Notes under the pieces: model-generated
What the model saw: the letters and a program-made list of their open reading frames with translations, nothing else
Databases searched by the model: none
What the model was told of the DNA's origin: nothing
NCBI RefSeq assembly: GCF_001305595.1
Contig: NZ_CP012401.1
Span: 2,925,001-2,989,000, forward strand
Source of the DNA: Azospirillum thiophilum
GTDB taxonomy: Bacteria > Pseudomonadota > Alphaproteobacteria > Azospirillales > Azospirillaceae
Reading direction: 5' to 3'
DNA length: 64,000 bases
Part shown: positions 15,713 through 26,506 of the stretch, piece by piece
Layout: every line of letters starts with the position of its first letter
How positions within the stretch are numbered: position 1 is the first letter of the stretch
Made by a program: the position numbers and the translations under genes

Positions 15713-17593
15713 ATGCTCCAGTTCATCCGCAATTTCGCCGGCTCCTGGGTCGTCAAGATCCTGTTCGTGCTGTTGATCCTCAGCTTCGGCGTATGGGGCA
15801 TCGGCGACGTGTTCCGCTCCTCCACCCCCACCACCGTCGCCGAAGTCGGCAAGGTGGAGATCGGGCAGCAGGCGCTGGACCAGGAATTCCGCCGCCAGAT
15901 GGAACGGCTGCGCCCGATGCTGGGCGGCACCCTGACCACCGAACAGGCCAAGCGCTTCGGCCTGCTGGAACAGTCGCTGCAATCGCTGATCCAGCGCACC
16001 CTGTTCGACCTCGCGGCCTCCGACATGGGCATCTCCGTCGGGCAGGAGGTGATCAAGCTGCGCATCGCCGACGAACCGTCCTTCCGCAACCAGCAGGGCC
16101 AGTTCGATCCGAACATCTTCCGCTCGGTGCTGCGCAACAACCAGCTGACCGAAGACGGCTATGTCGCGATGATCCAGCGCGAGACGGCGCGCCAGCTGGT
16201 GGCCGGCGCTGTCGCCGCCGCCGTTACCCCGCCGGCGCCGCTGGTGCAGGATCTCTACCGCTACCGCGGCGAGAAGCGCGTGGCGGAGGTGGTGACCCTG
16301 CCCAACGCCTCGATCGGCGATGTCGGCGTGCCCGACGACGCGGCGATCAAGCAGGCCTACGACGACCATCAGGTCCGCTTCACCGCACCGGAATACCGCG
16401 CCCTGACGGTGGCCCGGCTGTCGCCTGACGCGCTGGCCAAGGATATCCAGATCGACTACGCCCAACTGCGCAAGGCCTACGAAGAGCGCGCCAGCGAATT
16501 CGGCGCGCCCGAGAAGCGCACCGTGCAGATGGTGGTGGTCGACGACGAGGCGAAGGCGAAGCAGATCGCCGAGGCCGCCAAGGTCAAGGGGCTGGGCGAG
16601 GCCGCCAAGGAGGCGGGCGTCGAGCCGGTGACACTCGACAACATCGCCCGCACCGACCTGCCGGAGATCGGCGACGCCGCCTTTGCGCTGGACGCCGGCA
16701 AGACCTCCGACGCAGTGAAGAGCGCGCTCGGCTGGCATGTCATGGCCGTCACCGGCATGACCCCGGCTACGACCAGGAGCTTCGAGGATGTGCGCGTCCA
16801 GCTGGCCGAAGAGCTGAAGAAGGAGCAGGCGCTCGATTCCGTCTTCTCCATCGCCAACCGGGTCGAGGACCAGCTCGCCAGCGGCGCGTCTCTGGACGAG
16901 GTGGCGCAGGCGCAGGGCCTGGCCCTGACCAAGGTCGCCGCCATCGACAGCACCGGCAAGGCGCCGGACGGCAAGGATGCCGCCCCCGACCTGCCGGGCC
17001 TGAAGGCGCAGCTCGCCAACGCGTTCCAGTTGCGGACGGGCGCGACCTCCAACCTGACCGAAGGCGAGGGCAGCAACTTCCTCGCCGTCCGCGTCGACAG
17101 CGTGATCCCCGCCGCCGTCCGTCCGCTGGCCGACGTGCGCGATCAGGTCATCGCCGACTGGCAGCAGGAACAGCGCGCCGACCGCGCCGCCAAGAAGGCG
17201 CAGGAGATCGCCGACCGCCTGAAGCAGGGGGCGGAGGCTGCGGCACAGGACGTCGCCACCGCAGCCGGCGCCAGCTTCGCCATGACCACCCCTTTCACCC
17301 GCGACGCCCAGTCGGTCGAAGGGCTGCCGGCCGAGATGGTCGTCAAGCTGTTCGCCGCCAAGCCGAACGAGGTGGTCGACGGCTCCACCGCCGACGCCCA
17401 GGTCGTCGCCCGCCTGAAGGAGATCGTCCCGGCCGATCCCAAGGCCGCCGACGCCGATCTGGCGCCGGTCCGTGCCTCGGTCGAACAGGGCATGGAGAAC
17501 GATCTGGTGGCCGAGTTCACCAATGCGCTGCGCGACAAGTACCCGGTGCAGATCCACCGCCAGCGCATCGACCAGTTCTTCGCCAGCAACTGA
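15713..17593 (+). CDS. ppiD: membrane-anchored periplasmic peptidyl-prolyl isomerase (PpiD/SurA-like)
   Basis: This 626-residue protein has one N-terminal membrane anchor (about residues 12-32, ILFVLLILSFGVWGIGDVF) and a large periplasmic part. A SurA-like N-terminal chaperone domain (about residues 40-200) is followed by a parvulin-like rotamase region (about 240-360) and a long C-terminal chaperone domain. PpiD assists folding of proteins leaving the Sec translocon. The DR/GWH motifs of active parvulins are partly changed (ALGWHVMAV remains), so isomerase activity may be low. A ppiD-trpE order is common in alphaproteobacteria, and trpE follows after 50 bases. Confidence 0.88.
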   Translation: MLQFIRNFAGSWVVKILFVLLILSFGVWGIGDVFRSSTPTTVAEVGKVEIGQQALDQEFRRQMERLRPMLGGTLTTEQAKRFGLLEQSLQSLIQRTLFDLAASDMGISVGQEVIKLRIADEPSFRNQQGQFDPNIFRSVLRNNQLTEDGYVAMIQRETARQLVAGAVAAAVTPPAPLVQDLYRYRGEKRVAEVVTLPNASIGDVGVPDDAAIKQAYDDHQVRFTAPEYRALTVARLSPDALAKDIQIDYAQLRKAYEERASEFGAPEKRTVQMVVVDDEAKAKQIAEAAKVKGLGEAAKEAGVEPVTLDNIARTDLPEIGDAAFALDAGKTSDAVKSALGWHVMAVTGMTPATTRSFEDVRVQLAEELKKEQALDSVFSIANRVEDQLASGASLDEVAQAQGLALTKVAAIDSTGKAPDGKDAAPDLPGLKAQLANAFQLRTGATSNLTEGEGSNFLAVRVDSVIPAAVRPLADVRDQVIADWQQEQRADRAAKKAQEIADRLKQGAEAAAQDVATAAGASFAMTTPFTRDAQSVEGLPAEMVVKLFAAKPNEVVDGSTADAQVVARLKEIVPADPKAADADLAPVRASVEQGMENDLVAEFTNALRDKYPVQIHRQRIDQFFASN

Positions 17594-17643
17594 GGCTCCG
17601 GCGCATCGACGCCGAGGCCAGGGGAAACAAGAGGTCCCGTGCC

Positions 17644-19155
17644 GTGAAGGTCCAGCCCGATACCACCGCCTTCGATGCCGCTTACGCCGCCGGTCGGCCG
17701 CAGGTGGTATGGACCACGCTGGTCAGCGACCTGGAGACCCCGGTCTCCGCCTACATGAAGCTGGCCGACGGCCGCCCCTTCGGCTTCCTGCTCGAATCGG
17801 CGGAGCGCGGGGCGGGGTCGCGGCGCGACCGCTATTCGGTGATCGGCTTCAAGCCGGACGTGGTCTGGCGTTCCAGCGGCAACGAGGCCGAGATCAACCG
17901 CGACGCCCTGCACGACCGCGACGCCTACCGTCCGCTCGACGCGGCGCCGCTCGACGCCCTGCGCACCTTGATCAACGAGAGCCGCATCGAGTTGCCGGCG
18001 GAACTGCCGCCGATGGCCGCCGGCCTGTTCGGCTACATGACCTACGACATGGTGCGGCTGATGGAGCGGCTGCCGGACGACAATCCGGACGAGCTGAACA
18101 TCCCGGACGCCATCCTGACCCGGCCCAGCATCGTCGCCATCTTCGACAGCCACACCGATTCGATCACGCTGGTGACGCCGGTCTGGCCGAAGGCCGGCAA
18201 GGATGCCGCCACCGCCTACGCCGATGCCCGCGAACGGCTGACCGATGCGCTGGCCGACCTGGAACGCCCCCTGCCCTACCGGCGCGAGCCGCGCACCGAG
18301 GACGGTCTGCCGCTGGCCTGGACCTCCAACACGACGCGCGAGGAGTATCACGCGATCGTGGAGAAGGCGAAGGAGTACATCCGCGCCGGCGACATCTTCC
18401 AGGTCGTGCCGTCCCAGCGCATCCGCTTCCCCTTCAAGCCGTCGCCGCTGGCGCTGTACCGCACGCTGCGCCGCCTGAACCCGTCGCCCTTCCTGTTCCA
18501 CTGCGACTTCGGCGAGCTGACCGTCGTCGGCTCCAGCCCGGAGATCCTGGTGCGGGTGCGCGACGGCAAGGTCACCGTCCGTCCGATCGCCGGCACCCGC
18601 AAGCGCGGCGCCACCACCGCGGAGGACGAGGCGTTGGCCGCCGACCTGCTGAGCGATCCGAAGGAACTGGCCGAGCACCTGATGCTGCTCGACCTCGGCC
18701 GCAATGACGTCGGCCGGGTGGCTAAGATCGGCACCGTCAAGGTGACGGCCAAGATGATCGTCGAGCTCTACAGCCACGTCATGCACATCGTCTCCAACGT
18801 CGAGGGCGAGTTGGATCCGAAGTTCGATGCGCTCGACGCCCTGGTCGCCGGCTTCCCGGCCGGCACGGTGTCCGGCGCGCCGAAGGTGCGGGCCATGGAG
18901 ATCATCGACGAACTGGAAAAGGCCCGCCGCGGCGTCTATGCCGGCTGCATCGGCTATTTCGGCGCGTCGGGCGCCATGGACACCTGCATCGCGCTGCGCA
19001 CCGCGGTGCTGAAGGACGGCATGATGTATGTCCAGGCCGGCGGCGGCGTCGTCGCCGACAGCGACCCGGAGGCCGAGTATCAGGAGACCGTCAACAAGTC
19101 GATGGCCTTGATCCGCGCCGCGGAAGAGACGCTGCGGACCACCGCAAGGGGGTAA
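17644..19155 (+). CDS. trpE: anthranilate synthase component I
   Basis: This 503-residue enzyme begins with GTG at 17644. The N-terminal domain holds the tryptophan feedback element LLES (near residue 57). The C-terminal chorismate-binding domain shows RAGDIFQVVPSQR, SSPEILVRV, PIAGTRKRG, DLGRNDVGRV and the final GGGVVADSDPEAEYQE. It converts chorismate plus ammonia (from TrpG) into anthranilate. No glutaminase domain is fused and trpG is not adjacent: a strong terminator follows at 19177. TrpG must come from another locus. No trp leader peptide is visible in the 50-base gap to ppiD. Confidence 0.95.
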   Translation: MKVQPDTTAFDAAYAAGRPQVVWTTLVSDLETPVSAYMKLADGRPFGFLLESAERGAGSRRDRYSVIGFKPDVVWRSSGNEAEINRDALHDRDAYRPLDAAPLDALRTLINESRIELPAELPPMAAGLFGYMTYDMVRLMERLPDDNPDELNIPDAILTRPSIVAIFDSHTDSITLVTPVWPKAGKDAATAYADARERLTDALADLERPLPYRREPRTEDGLPLAWTSNTTREEYHAIVEKAKEYIRAGDIFQVVPSQRIRFPFKPSPLALYRTLRRLNPSPFLFHCDFGELTVVGSSPEILVRVRDGKVTVRPIAGTRKRGATTAEDEALAADLLSDPKELAEHLMLLDLGRNDVGRVAKIGTVKVTAKMIVELYSHVMHIVSNVEGELDPKFDALDALVAGFPAGTVSGAPKVRAMEIIDELEKARRGVYAGCIGYFGASGAMDTCIALRTAVLKDGMMYVQAGGGVVADSDPEAEYQETVNKSMALIRAAEETLRTTARG

Positions 19156-19176
19156 GCTGCCCTCAGCTTCCCTTAT

Positions 19177-19208
19177 AAAAAAGGCCGCCCCATGGGGCGG
19201 CCTTTTTT
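19177..19208. terminator. bidirectional intrinsic terminator between trpE and the M32 peptidase gene
   Basis: A perfect palindrome, GGCCGCCCC-AT-GGGGCGGCC (19183-19202), is flanked by six A residues on the left and six T residues on the right, so it can stop transcription from both convergent genes. Confidence 0.92.
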
Positions 19209-19304
19209 CTTGTCCACGGCTCCACTTGCTTCGCGGTTTCCCCACAGGAAACCACACACCGGCATCCCGCAAGAGGCTTCCGCACGCCCCTCGCGAGCGG
19301 TGGT

Positions 19305-20792
19305 TCAGAGATACCGCTGCTCCAGATGGCGCCTGAATACGGTTGCGTCGAGCGGCCGGCCGGTCGCCGCGGTCAGCAGATCGTCGCCCGACGCATGGAA
19401 ACAGCCGGTCTCATGCACATTCACCCGCAGCCATGCCACCAGCGGCGCGAACTCGCCGCGCGACAGGGCGGGAACGATCTCCGGATCGGCGGTGCGCGCC
19501 GCCTCGAACAGCTGCGCAGCGGTCATCGCGCCCAGGGTATAGCTGGGGAAATAGCCCCAGCCGCCGCCGGGCCAGTGGATGTCCTGCAGGCAGCCCAACC
19601 GGTCGTCGGGCGGGACCACCCCCACCAGTTCGGCCATGCCGTCGTTCCAGGCCCCCGGCAGGTCGGCCAGCGCCAGATCACCGGCGATCAGCGCCTTTTC
19701 CAGCCGGTAGCGCAGGATGATATGGGCCGGATAGGTCACTTCGTCGGCGTTGACGCGGATGAAGCCACGCTCCACCCGGCTGTAGAGCCGGCGCAGGTTG
19801 CCGGCCTCCCAGGCCGGCCCCTCGCCGCCGAAAGCCTCACGCGCCACCGGCGCGAGCCAGGTGATGAACTCGGGCGAGCGGCAGGCCTGCATTTCCATCA
19901 GCAGCGACTGGCTCTCATGCACCGCCATGCCGCGCGACTGCCCGACCGGCTGGCTCAGCCACGCGCGCGGACGGTTCTGCTCGTACAGCGCATGACCGGT
20001 TTCGTGCAGCACACCCATCAGCGCGTCGGTGAAGTTGGCCTCGTCATAGCGGGTGGTGATGCGGACGTCGCCGGTCGCCCCGCCGCAGAAGGGATGCAGC
20101 GACACGTCCAGCCGTCCGCGGCGGAAATCGAAGCCGAGCCGCTCCATCATCCGCACGCCCAACTCGCGCTGCTTCTCGACGGAAAACGGTCCCTCCGGCA
20201 GCAGCGGGACCGGTGACGCCGCCTGCCTGTCGAGCACCCGGCCAATCAGGTCGGGCAGGAAATCCGACAGATCGGCGAACAGCACGTCGATCCGCTCGGC
20301 CCGCGCACCGGGATCATGGCTGTCGAGCAGCGCGTCGTAGGGGCTGATCCCCATCACCGCGCCCATCGCCTCCGCCCCCTCGCGGACGCGGGCCAACACC
20401 TCGCTCAGCGAGGGCAGCAGCATGGCGAAGTCGCCCTCGGCACGCGCGGCGCGCCAGGTCATCTCGCAGACGGACACCGCCTTGCTGGTCGCCTCCACCA
20501 GTTCGCCGGGGATGGCGGTGGCATGGACATGGTGGCGGCGCATCTCGCGCAGGTTGGCGCGCTGCCAGGAGTCGAGACCGTCATCGCTTTCCGCCTCGGC
20601 CAACAGGTCGGCCATGCGCGGGTCGGTCGCCAGTTCATGCGCGATCACCGACAGGGTCGCGGTCTGCTCGGCCCGGCCGTCGTTTGCGCCCTCCGGCATG
20701 ATCGTCTGGGTGTCCCAGCCGAGAATGCCCAGCGCATCGCCGATGGCGGCGATGCGGGCATGGCGGCGCTCAAGATCCTGATATGCGGTCAT
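19305..20792 (-). CDS. carboxypeptidase Taq-type metallopeptidase (M32 family)
   Basis: This 495-residue protein has the zinc motif HETGH with the downstream M32 elements GMAVHESQSLLME and RVNADEVTYPAHIILRY, and an IHWPGGGWGYFPSYTLGAM block near the C-terminus. It removes C-terminal residues from peptides in the cytoplasm in a metal-dependent manner. The ATG at 20792 was chosen over an upstream extension lacking coding character. Its first 23 bases overlap the 3' end of the SURF1 gene, so it is the last gene of the leftward cytochrome oxidase operon, although functionally unrelated. Confidence 0.92.
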   Translation of the reverse strand: MTAYQDLERRHARIAAIGDALGILGWDTQTIMPEGANDGRAEQTATLSVIAHELATDPRMADLLAEAESDDGLDSWQRANLREMRRHHVHATAIPGELVEATSKAVSVCEMTWRAARAEGDFAMLLPSLSEVLARVREGAEAMGAVMGISPYDALLDSHDPGARAERIDVLFADLSDFLPDLIGRVLDRQAASPVPLLPEGPFSVEKQRELGVRMMERLGFDFRRGRLDVSLHPFCGGATGDVRITTRYDEANFTDALMGVLHETGHALYEQNRPRAWLSQPVGQSRGMAVHESQSLLMEMQACRSPEFITWLAPVAREAFGGEGPAWEAGNLRRLYSRVERGFIRVNADEVTYPAHIILRYRLEKALIAGDLALADLPGAWNDGMAELVGVVPPDDRLGCLQDIHWPGGGWGYFPSYTLGAMTAAQLFEAARTADPEIVPALSRGEFAPLVAWLRVNVHETGCFHASGDDLLTAATGRPLDATVFRRHLEQRYL

Positions 20793-21582
20793 CGGGGTGT
20801 CCGTCGGTTCCGGTGTCGGCGCGTTTGCGCTGGGACAGCACGTAGATCCCGGCGAGCGTCGCCGCAAGCCCGTACCAGGTCAAGGCATACTGGAAATGGT
20901 TGTTCGGCAGCTCCACGCGCGGCCGGATGCCGGCCGGAGCATCCGGGCGGCCGGCAGTCTGGCCCGGCAAAATCTCCACCACCACCGGCGCCACGTCCGC
21001 CAGCGACAAGGCCGTCGCCATCGCCGGCGGATCGGGCCGCATCCAGACGGATCCGCCGGCCGATCCGGCAGCCGCTCCCGGCGCAGGGGTGCCATTGCCG
21101 GGCTGGAACAGGCCGGCCGGCTGCGGCAGCCGGACGACTCCGCGCAGGCTGGTTTCCCCCTCCACCCGGCCGGAGGTGCGGGTCGCCGGATCGCGGCGGT
21201 CCATCGGCACGAAGCCGCGGTTGACCAGAACAACCCCGCCGCCGTCGGCCCGCTGGAAGGGGGTCAGGACCTCATAGCCGACCTGCCCCTGCTGCGGCCG
21301 CGCGATCAGCAGCATTTCCTTGTCGTTCAGGAATCGGCCGGACAGGGTCACCGGCCGGAATTCCCACGCATCGGGGTCGTCGATGCGCGCCGGCAACGGC
21401 TGCGGCGGCTCGGCCATCTGCCGGTCGATCCGCGCGATCAGGTCGGTCTTCCAGCGCAGCCGCTCGAGCTGCCAAGTCCCCAGTCCGATGGTCAGCGCCA
21501 GCCCCAGCAGCGTCACCAGCGTCGCCCCCAGCGACGGGCGGAAGCGGCGGCGCTCCCCCGCGGCCACCGGCGCGGCACTCAT
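20770..21582 (-). CDS. SURF1 family cytochrome oxidase biogenesis protein
   Basis: This 270-residue protein has two membrane helices, near residues 18-38 (TLVTLLGLALTIGLGTWQLER) and near 235-252 (YALTWYGLAATLAGIYVL), with a periplasmic domain between. The SURF1 motifs LGTWQLERLRWK, PVTLSGRF and VNRGFVP are visible. SURF1 helps insert heme a into subunit I. Its ATG overlaps the stop of the DUF983 gene in an ATGA arrangement, indicating translational coupling. Confidence 0.92.
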   Translation of the reverse strand: MSAAPVAAGERRRFRPSLGATLVTLLGLALTIGLGTWQLERLRWKTDLIARIDRQMAEPPQPLPARIDDPDAWEFRPVTLSGRFLNDKEMLLIARPQQGQVGYEVLTPFQRADGGGVVLVNRGFVPMDRRDPATRTSGRVEGETSLRGVVRLPQPAGLFQPGNGTPAPGAAAGSAGGSVWMRPDPPAMATALSLADVAPVVVEILPGQTAGRPDAPAGIRPRVELPNNHFQYALTWYGLAATLAGIYVLSQRKRADTGTDGHPDDRISGS

Positions 21583-21947
21583 CCCTTTTCGACCTCGCTG
21601 CGGCGGTAACGATACTGCAAGGCGACGACATAGGCCTTGGCCGGCCGCAACATGCCCAGCGTCAGGCCGAGCACGACGATGCTCCAGACGATGGCATGCA
21701 GCCACAGCGGCCAGTCGACGTTCATCGACACCCACAGCGCGACCGGCACCACCAGGAACCCCAGGATGAAGATCAGGAACACCGCCGGCCCGTCGCCGCT
21801 GTCGACCTGGGAGAAGTCCAGGCCGCAGGACTCGCAACGCTCCGCCACCGTCAGATAGCCGGTATACAGCTTCCCCCGGCCGCAGCGCGGGCAAAGGCAG
21901 CGCAGTCCCGCGGACAACGGCGAAACAGTGGGATGATACTCGGTCAC
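21579..21947 (-). CDS. DUF983 zinc-ribbon membrane protein
   Basis: This 122-residue protein starts with GTG at 21947. An N-terminal zinc ribbon (CPRC near residue 19, CESC near residue 38) precedes two membrane helices. DUF983 proteins are regularly encoded in alphaproteobacterial cox operons between subunit III and SURF1, as here, and are presumed oxidase assembly factors. A metal or heme delivery role is inference. The stop overlaps the SURF1 start by four bases. Confidence 0.88.
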   Translation of the reverse strand: MTEYHPTVSPLSAGLRCLCPRCGRGKLYTGYLTVAERCESCGLDFSQVDSGDGPAVFLIFILGFLVVPVALWVSMNVDWPLWLHAIVWSIVVLGLTLGMLRPAKAYVVALQYRYRRSEVEKG

Positions 21948-22020
21948 GCGCTCTGCACCTTCGGTTCGGGCCGTTCCGGGATCAATATGGGCCGCCGGAA
22001 CGGCTCGACCACCGGTGGCG

Positions 22021-22896
22021 TCAATGGGCGGCGATCACGCCGCCATGGCCGCCCCACCAGTAGACCGACACGAACAGGAACAGCCACACCACGTCGACGA
22101 AGTGCCAGTACCACGCCGCCGCCTCGAAGCCGAAATGGCTGCCGGGGGTGAAGTGCCCCTTAACCGTGCGGACCCAACAGACCGCCAGGAAGATGGTGCC
22201 GACCAGCACATGGAAGCCGTGGAAGCCGGTCGCCATGTAGAAGGTCGACGGGAAGATGCCGTCGGTGAACTTGAAGGCGGCGTGGACATACTCGTAGACC
22301 TGGAAGAAGGAGAACAGCACACCCAGCAGGACGGTCAGCCCCAGCGCCTTGGCGGCCTCGCGGTTGCGCCCCTCGATGATCGCATGATGCGCCCAGGTGA
22401 CGGTGACGCCGGACAGCAGCAGGGTCAGCGTCATCATCAGCGGCATGTCGAACGGGTCGATGACATGGACGTTCGGCGGCGGCCAGATGGCATCCGGGTT
22501 GATCGGCGAAACCTTGGGCTCCAGCGCCGCATGGAAGAAGGCCCAGAAGAAGGCGGCGAAGAACATCACCTCCGAGGCGATGAACAGCGCCATGCCATAG
22601 CGCAGGCCGATCTTCACCACCGGCGTGTGGGCATGCTCCACCACCGATTCCCGGATCACCGACCGCCACCAGCCGAACATCGTGACCAGGATGGCCAGCA
22701 CGCCCAGGATCAGCAGCAGCTTGCCGCCGCCATGCATGAAGACGACCAGGCCGGTCGCCAGGAGCCCGCCGGAAAAGGCACCGATCAGCGGCCACGGGCT
22801 GGGCTTCAGCAGATGGTAGGGATGCGGGATGCCGGCGCCCGGTCCGTGGGCTGACGGTTCGGCGTGCGGCATTTGCCCGTGGGTGATGTCGGCCAT
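22021..22896 (-). CDS. ctaE: cytochrome c oxidase subunit III
   Basis: This 291-residue protein has seven membrane helices and the typical subunit III sequence: HPYHLLKPSPWPLIGAF near the N-terminus, ASEVMFFAAFFWAFFHAAL, TGFHGFHVLVGTIFL, and the C-terminal HFVDVVWLFLFVSVYWWG. The ATG at 22896 sits 20 bases after the ctaG stop. Subunit III stabilises the aa3-type oxidase and supports proton uptake. It is the fifth gene after ctaC in the operon. Confidence 0.97.
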   Translation of the reverse strand: MADITHGQMPHAEPSAHGPGAGIPHPYHLLKPSPWPLIGAFSGGLLATGLVVFMHGGGKLLLILGVLAILVTMFGWWRSVIRESVVEHAHTPVVKIGLRYGMALFIASEVMFFAAFFWAFFHAALEPKVSPINPDAIWPPPNVHVIDPFDMPLMMTLTLLLSGVTVTWAHHAIIEGRNREAAKALGLTVLLGVLFSFFQVYEYVHAAFKFTDGIFPSTFYMATGFHGFHVLVGTIFLAVCWVRTVKGHFTPGSHFGFEAAAWYWHFVDVVWLFLFVSVYWWGGHGGVIAAH

Positions 22897-22916
22897 CGTC
22901 TCACTACCCCATATGG

Positions 22917-23555
22917 TTAGTTTGTGGCGGTCGCCCCCGGCTCCGCCTTTTGTTTGTTGGCCCCCGGCGCCACGGACGGGACGGCGGCCTGCTGGGCAAG
23001 CCGGGCCTCGCCGTCCTTGGCGCGGAAGAAGGTGTAGGACAGCGTGATGGTGGTCACGTCGTCCATGTTGGGATCGTCGGCCATCGACGGGTCGACGAAG
23101 AAGACCACAGGCATGTCCGCGACCTGGCCGGGCTCCAGGATCTGCTCGGTGAAGCAGAAACACTGCATCTTGTTGAAATAGGCACCGGCCTTGTCAGGCG
23201 TGACGTTGTAGACGGCGGTGCCGACGGAGGGCTTGGCGCCGCGGTTCTCCGCCCGGTAAGCGGCGAATCCGGTCTCCCCCAGCTTCAGCACCAGTTCCCT
23301 CTGCTCAGGCTTGAACGACCAGGGCAGCGCCGAATTGGTGTCGGCATTGAAGCGGACGGCGATCTTGCGGTCGACGACCCGCGCCGCCGCCGCCTCGGCA
23401 CGCTGGGTGGTGCCGCCGAATCCGGTGACGGCGCAGAACAGGCTGTAGAGCGGGACCGACGCATAGGTCAGCCCGATCATGCCCAGCACCAGCCCGAACA
23501 GGGAGCCGAGAACCCGGCGGTTGCGGCGGCGCAGCCTGTCGTCGCCCCCCGCCAT
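22917..23555 (-). CDS. ctaG: cytochrome c oxidase copper chaperone CtaG/Cox11
   Basis: This 212-residue protein has one N-terminal membrane anchor (about residues 14-36) and a periplasmic immunoglobulin-like domain carrying the copper-binding motif CFCF (in NKMQCFCFTEQ) and a downstream FFVDP motif. Cox11/CtaG delivers copper to the CuB site of subunit I. Its ATG shares one base with the stop of the preceding small gene (TGATG). The C-terminal tail after residue 180 is longer than usual and rich in Ala, Pro and Lys. Confidence 0.95.
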   Translation of the reverse strand: MAGGDDRLRRRNRRVLGSLFGLVLGMIGLTYASVPLYSLFCAVTGFGGTTQRAEAAAARVVDRKIAVRFNADTNSALPWSFKPEQRELVLKLGETGFAAYRAENRGAKPSVGTAVYNVTPDKAGAYFNKMQCFCFTEQILEPGQVADMPVVFFVDPSMADDPNMDDVTTITLSYTFFRAKDGEARLAQQAAVPSVAPGANKQKAEPGATATN

Positions 23556-23749
23556 CAGTGCCCCCCGCCCATCCGGACCAGGGTGATGGCGTAGAACAGC
23601 ACGACCAGCGCCAGCAGGGCGGCCAGGACGGCAAGGTTGCGGTTGCGCAGCTTCTTCGCCCGCAACGCCGCCTCCTGCCGCTTCGCCGGATCCCGTTTCG
23701 CCGAATCCGGCCGGACGCCGGTGAGGTCGTCGCGTTCCATCACGGTCAT
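23555..23749 (-). CDS. small single-helix membrane protein of the cox operon (CoxF-like)
   Basis: This 64-residue protein lies between ctaB and ctaG. Its ATG (23749) overlaps the ctaB stop as ATGA and its stop overlaps the ctaG start as TGATG, so all three are translationally coupled. The first 38 residues are charged ([20 protein letters not shown]). One membrane helix follows ([20 protein letters not shown]) and then a short GGGH tail. Small proteins of this shape occur at this position in many alphaproteobacterial cox operons, so an oxidase assembly role is likely. The exact family was not verified. Confidence 0.8.
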   Translation of the reverse strand: MTVMERDDLTGVRPDSAKRDPAKRQEAALRAKKLRNRNLAVLAALLALVVLFYAITLVRMGGGH

Positions 23750-24657
23750 GCCCATCCTCCGAGGATCAGCCGCTCGGCCATCATCACGGCGAACAGCAGG
23801 AACAGATACAGGATCGAGAAACCGAACATCTTCTTGGCCGGCCCGTCGTCGGCCGCGCGCAGCACGCGCACCGCGCAGGCGACGAACATCAGGCCCAGCA
23901 CCAGAGACACCGCCAGATAGACCGGCCCGGCGATGCCGACGAAGGACGGCGCCGCGGCCACCGGCAGCAGGACCAGCGTGTAGGCCAGCATCTGGCGCTT
24001 GGTCGCCGCCGCCCCCGCCACCACCGGCATCATCGGCACGCCGGCGCGGGTGTAGTCGCCGTTGCGGAACAGCGCCAGCGCCCAGAAATGCGGCGGCGTC
24101 CACAGGAAGATCAGCAGGAACAACAGGATCGAGGGCAGATCGACGCCGCCGGTCACCGCGGCCCAGCCGATCATCGGCGGGAAGGCGCCGGCGGCGCCGC
24201 CGATGACGATGTTCTGCGGGGTCCGGCGCTTCAGCCACATGGTGTAGACCAGGACGTAGAAGCCGATGGTCAGCGCCAGCAGCGCCGCCGCCGTCCAGTT
24301 CACCGCCAGCCCCATCACCACGACCGACAGGACCGACAGGGTGATGCCGAAGCCGAGCGCCTCGGCCGGCTCGACCCGGCCGGACGGGATCGGCCGCTTC
24401 GCCGTGCGGGTCATCACCGCATCGATGTCGCGGTCGTACCACATGTTGATGGCGCCCGACGCCCCGGCGCCGACGGCGATGCACAGCACCGCGACCGCGG
24501 CCAGGAACGGATGGATGTGGCCCGGCGCCAGCACGATGCCGGCCAGACCGGTGAAGACCACCAGCGACATGACCCGCGGTTTCAGCAATTCGATGAAGTC
24601 GCCGGCCGACGCGCCTCCCCTGTGGTCGAGCGTCAGGTCACTGGTCATATCGGTCAT
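23746..24657 (-). CDS. ctaB: protoheme IX farnesyltransferase (heme O synthase)
   Basis: This 303-residue UbiA-type prenyltransferase has about nine membrane helices. The prenyl-diphosphate site is [15 protein letters not shown], followed by KRPIPSG. A second loop includes [17 protein letters not shown] and [10 protein letters not shown]. It adds a farnesyl group to protoheme, the first step in making heme A for subunit I. AGGA lies about eight bases before the ATG. It lies 106 bases after ctaD, with a stem-loop in that gap. Confidence 0.96.
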   Translation of the reverse strand: MTDMTSDLTLDHRGGASAGDFIELLKPRVMSLVVFTGLAGIVLAPGHIHPFLAAVAVLCIAVGAGASGAINMWYDRDIDAVMTRTAKRPIPSGRVEPAEALGFGITLSVLSVVVMGLAVNWTAAALLALTIGFYVLVYTMWLKRRTPQNIVIGGAAGAFPPMIGWAAVTGGVDLPSILLFLLIFLWTPPHFWALALFRNGDYTRAGVPMMPVVAGAAATKRQMLAYTLVLLPVAAAPSFVGIAGPVYLAVSLVLGLMFVACAVRVLRAADDGPAKKMFGFSILYLFLLFAVMMAERLILGGWA

Positions 24658-24722
24658 GGCTTGGTCCTTGTCGTCTAACCCGGGTTCCGTCGCCCGGACC
24701 GCCCTGTAGCGGCGTCCCTTGT

Positions 24723-24752
24723 GGCGGGCATTGTCTCCGTGCGATGCCCGCC
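24723..24752 (-). other. stem-loop between ctaD and ctaB
   Basis: A perfect 9-bp stem (GGCGGGCAT at 24723-24731 and ATGCCCGCC at 24744-24752) encloses a 12-base loop just behind the ctaD stop. No T run follows on the minus strand, so it is more likely an mRNA stability or processing structure than a terminator. Confidence 0.5.
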
Positions 24753-24763
24753 CGTTAGCATGC

Positions 24764-26386
<1,623 letters not shown>

Positions 26387-26506
26387 TCAACCCTTTGTCG
26401 CTGTCCCTGGCCGCCTGCGCCGGTCCCTGGGATGGGCGGCGGCTGGGTAGGTTCTTCTTGTCGCGTCGTGCCCCCGCCCGGCCCGCTACCGGGGGGCGAT
26501 TTGCCG

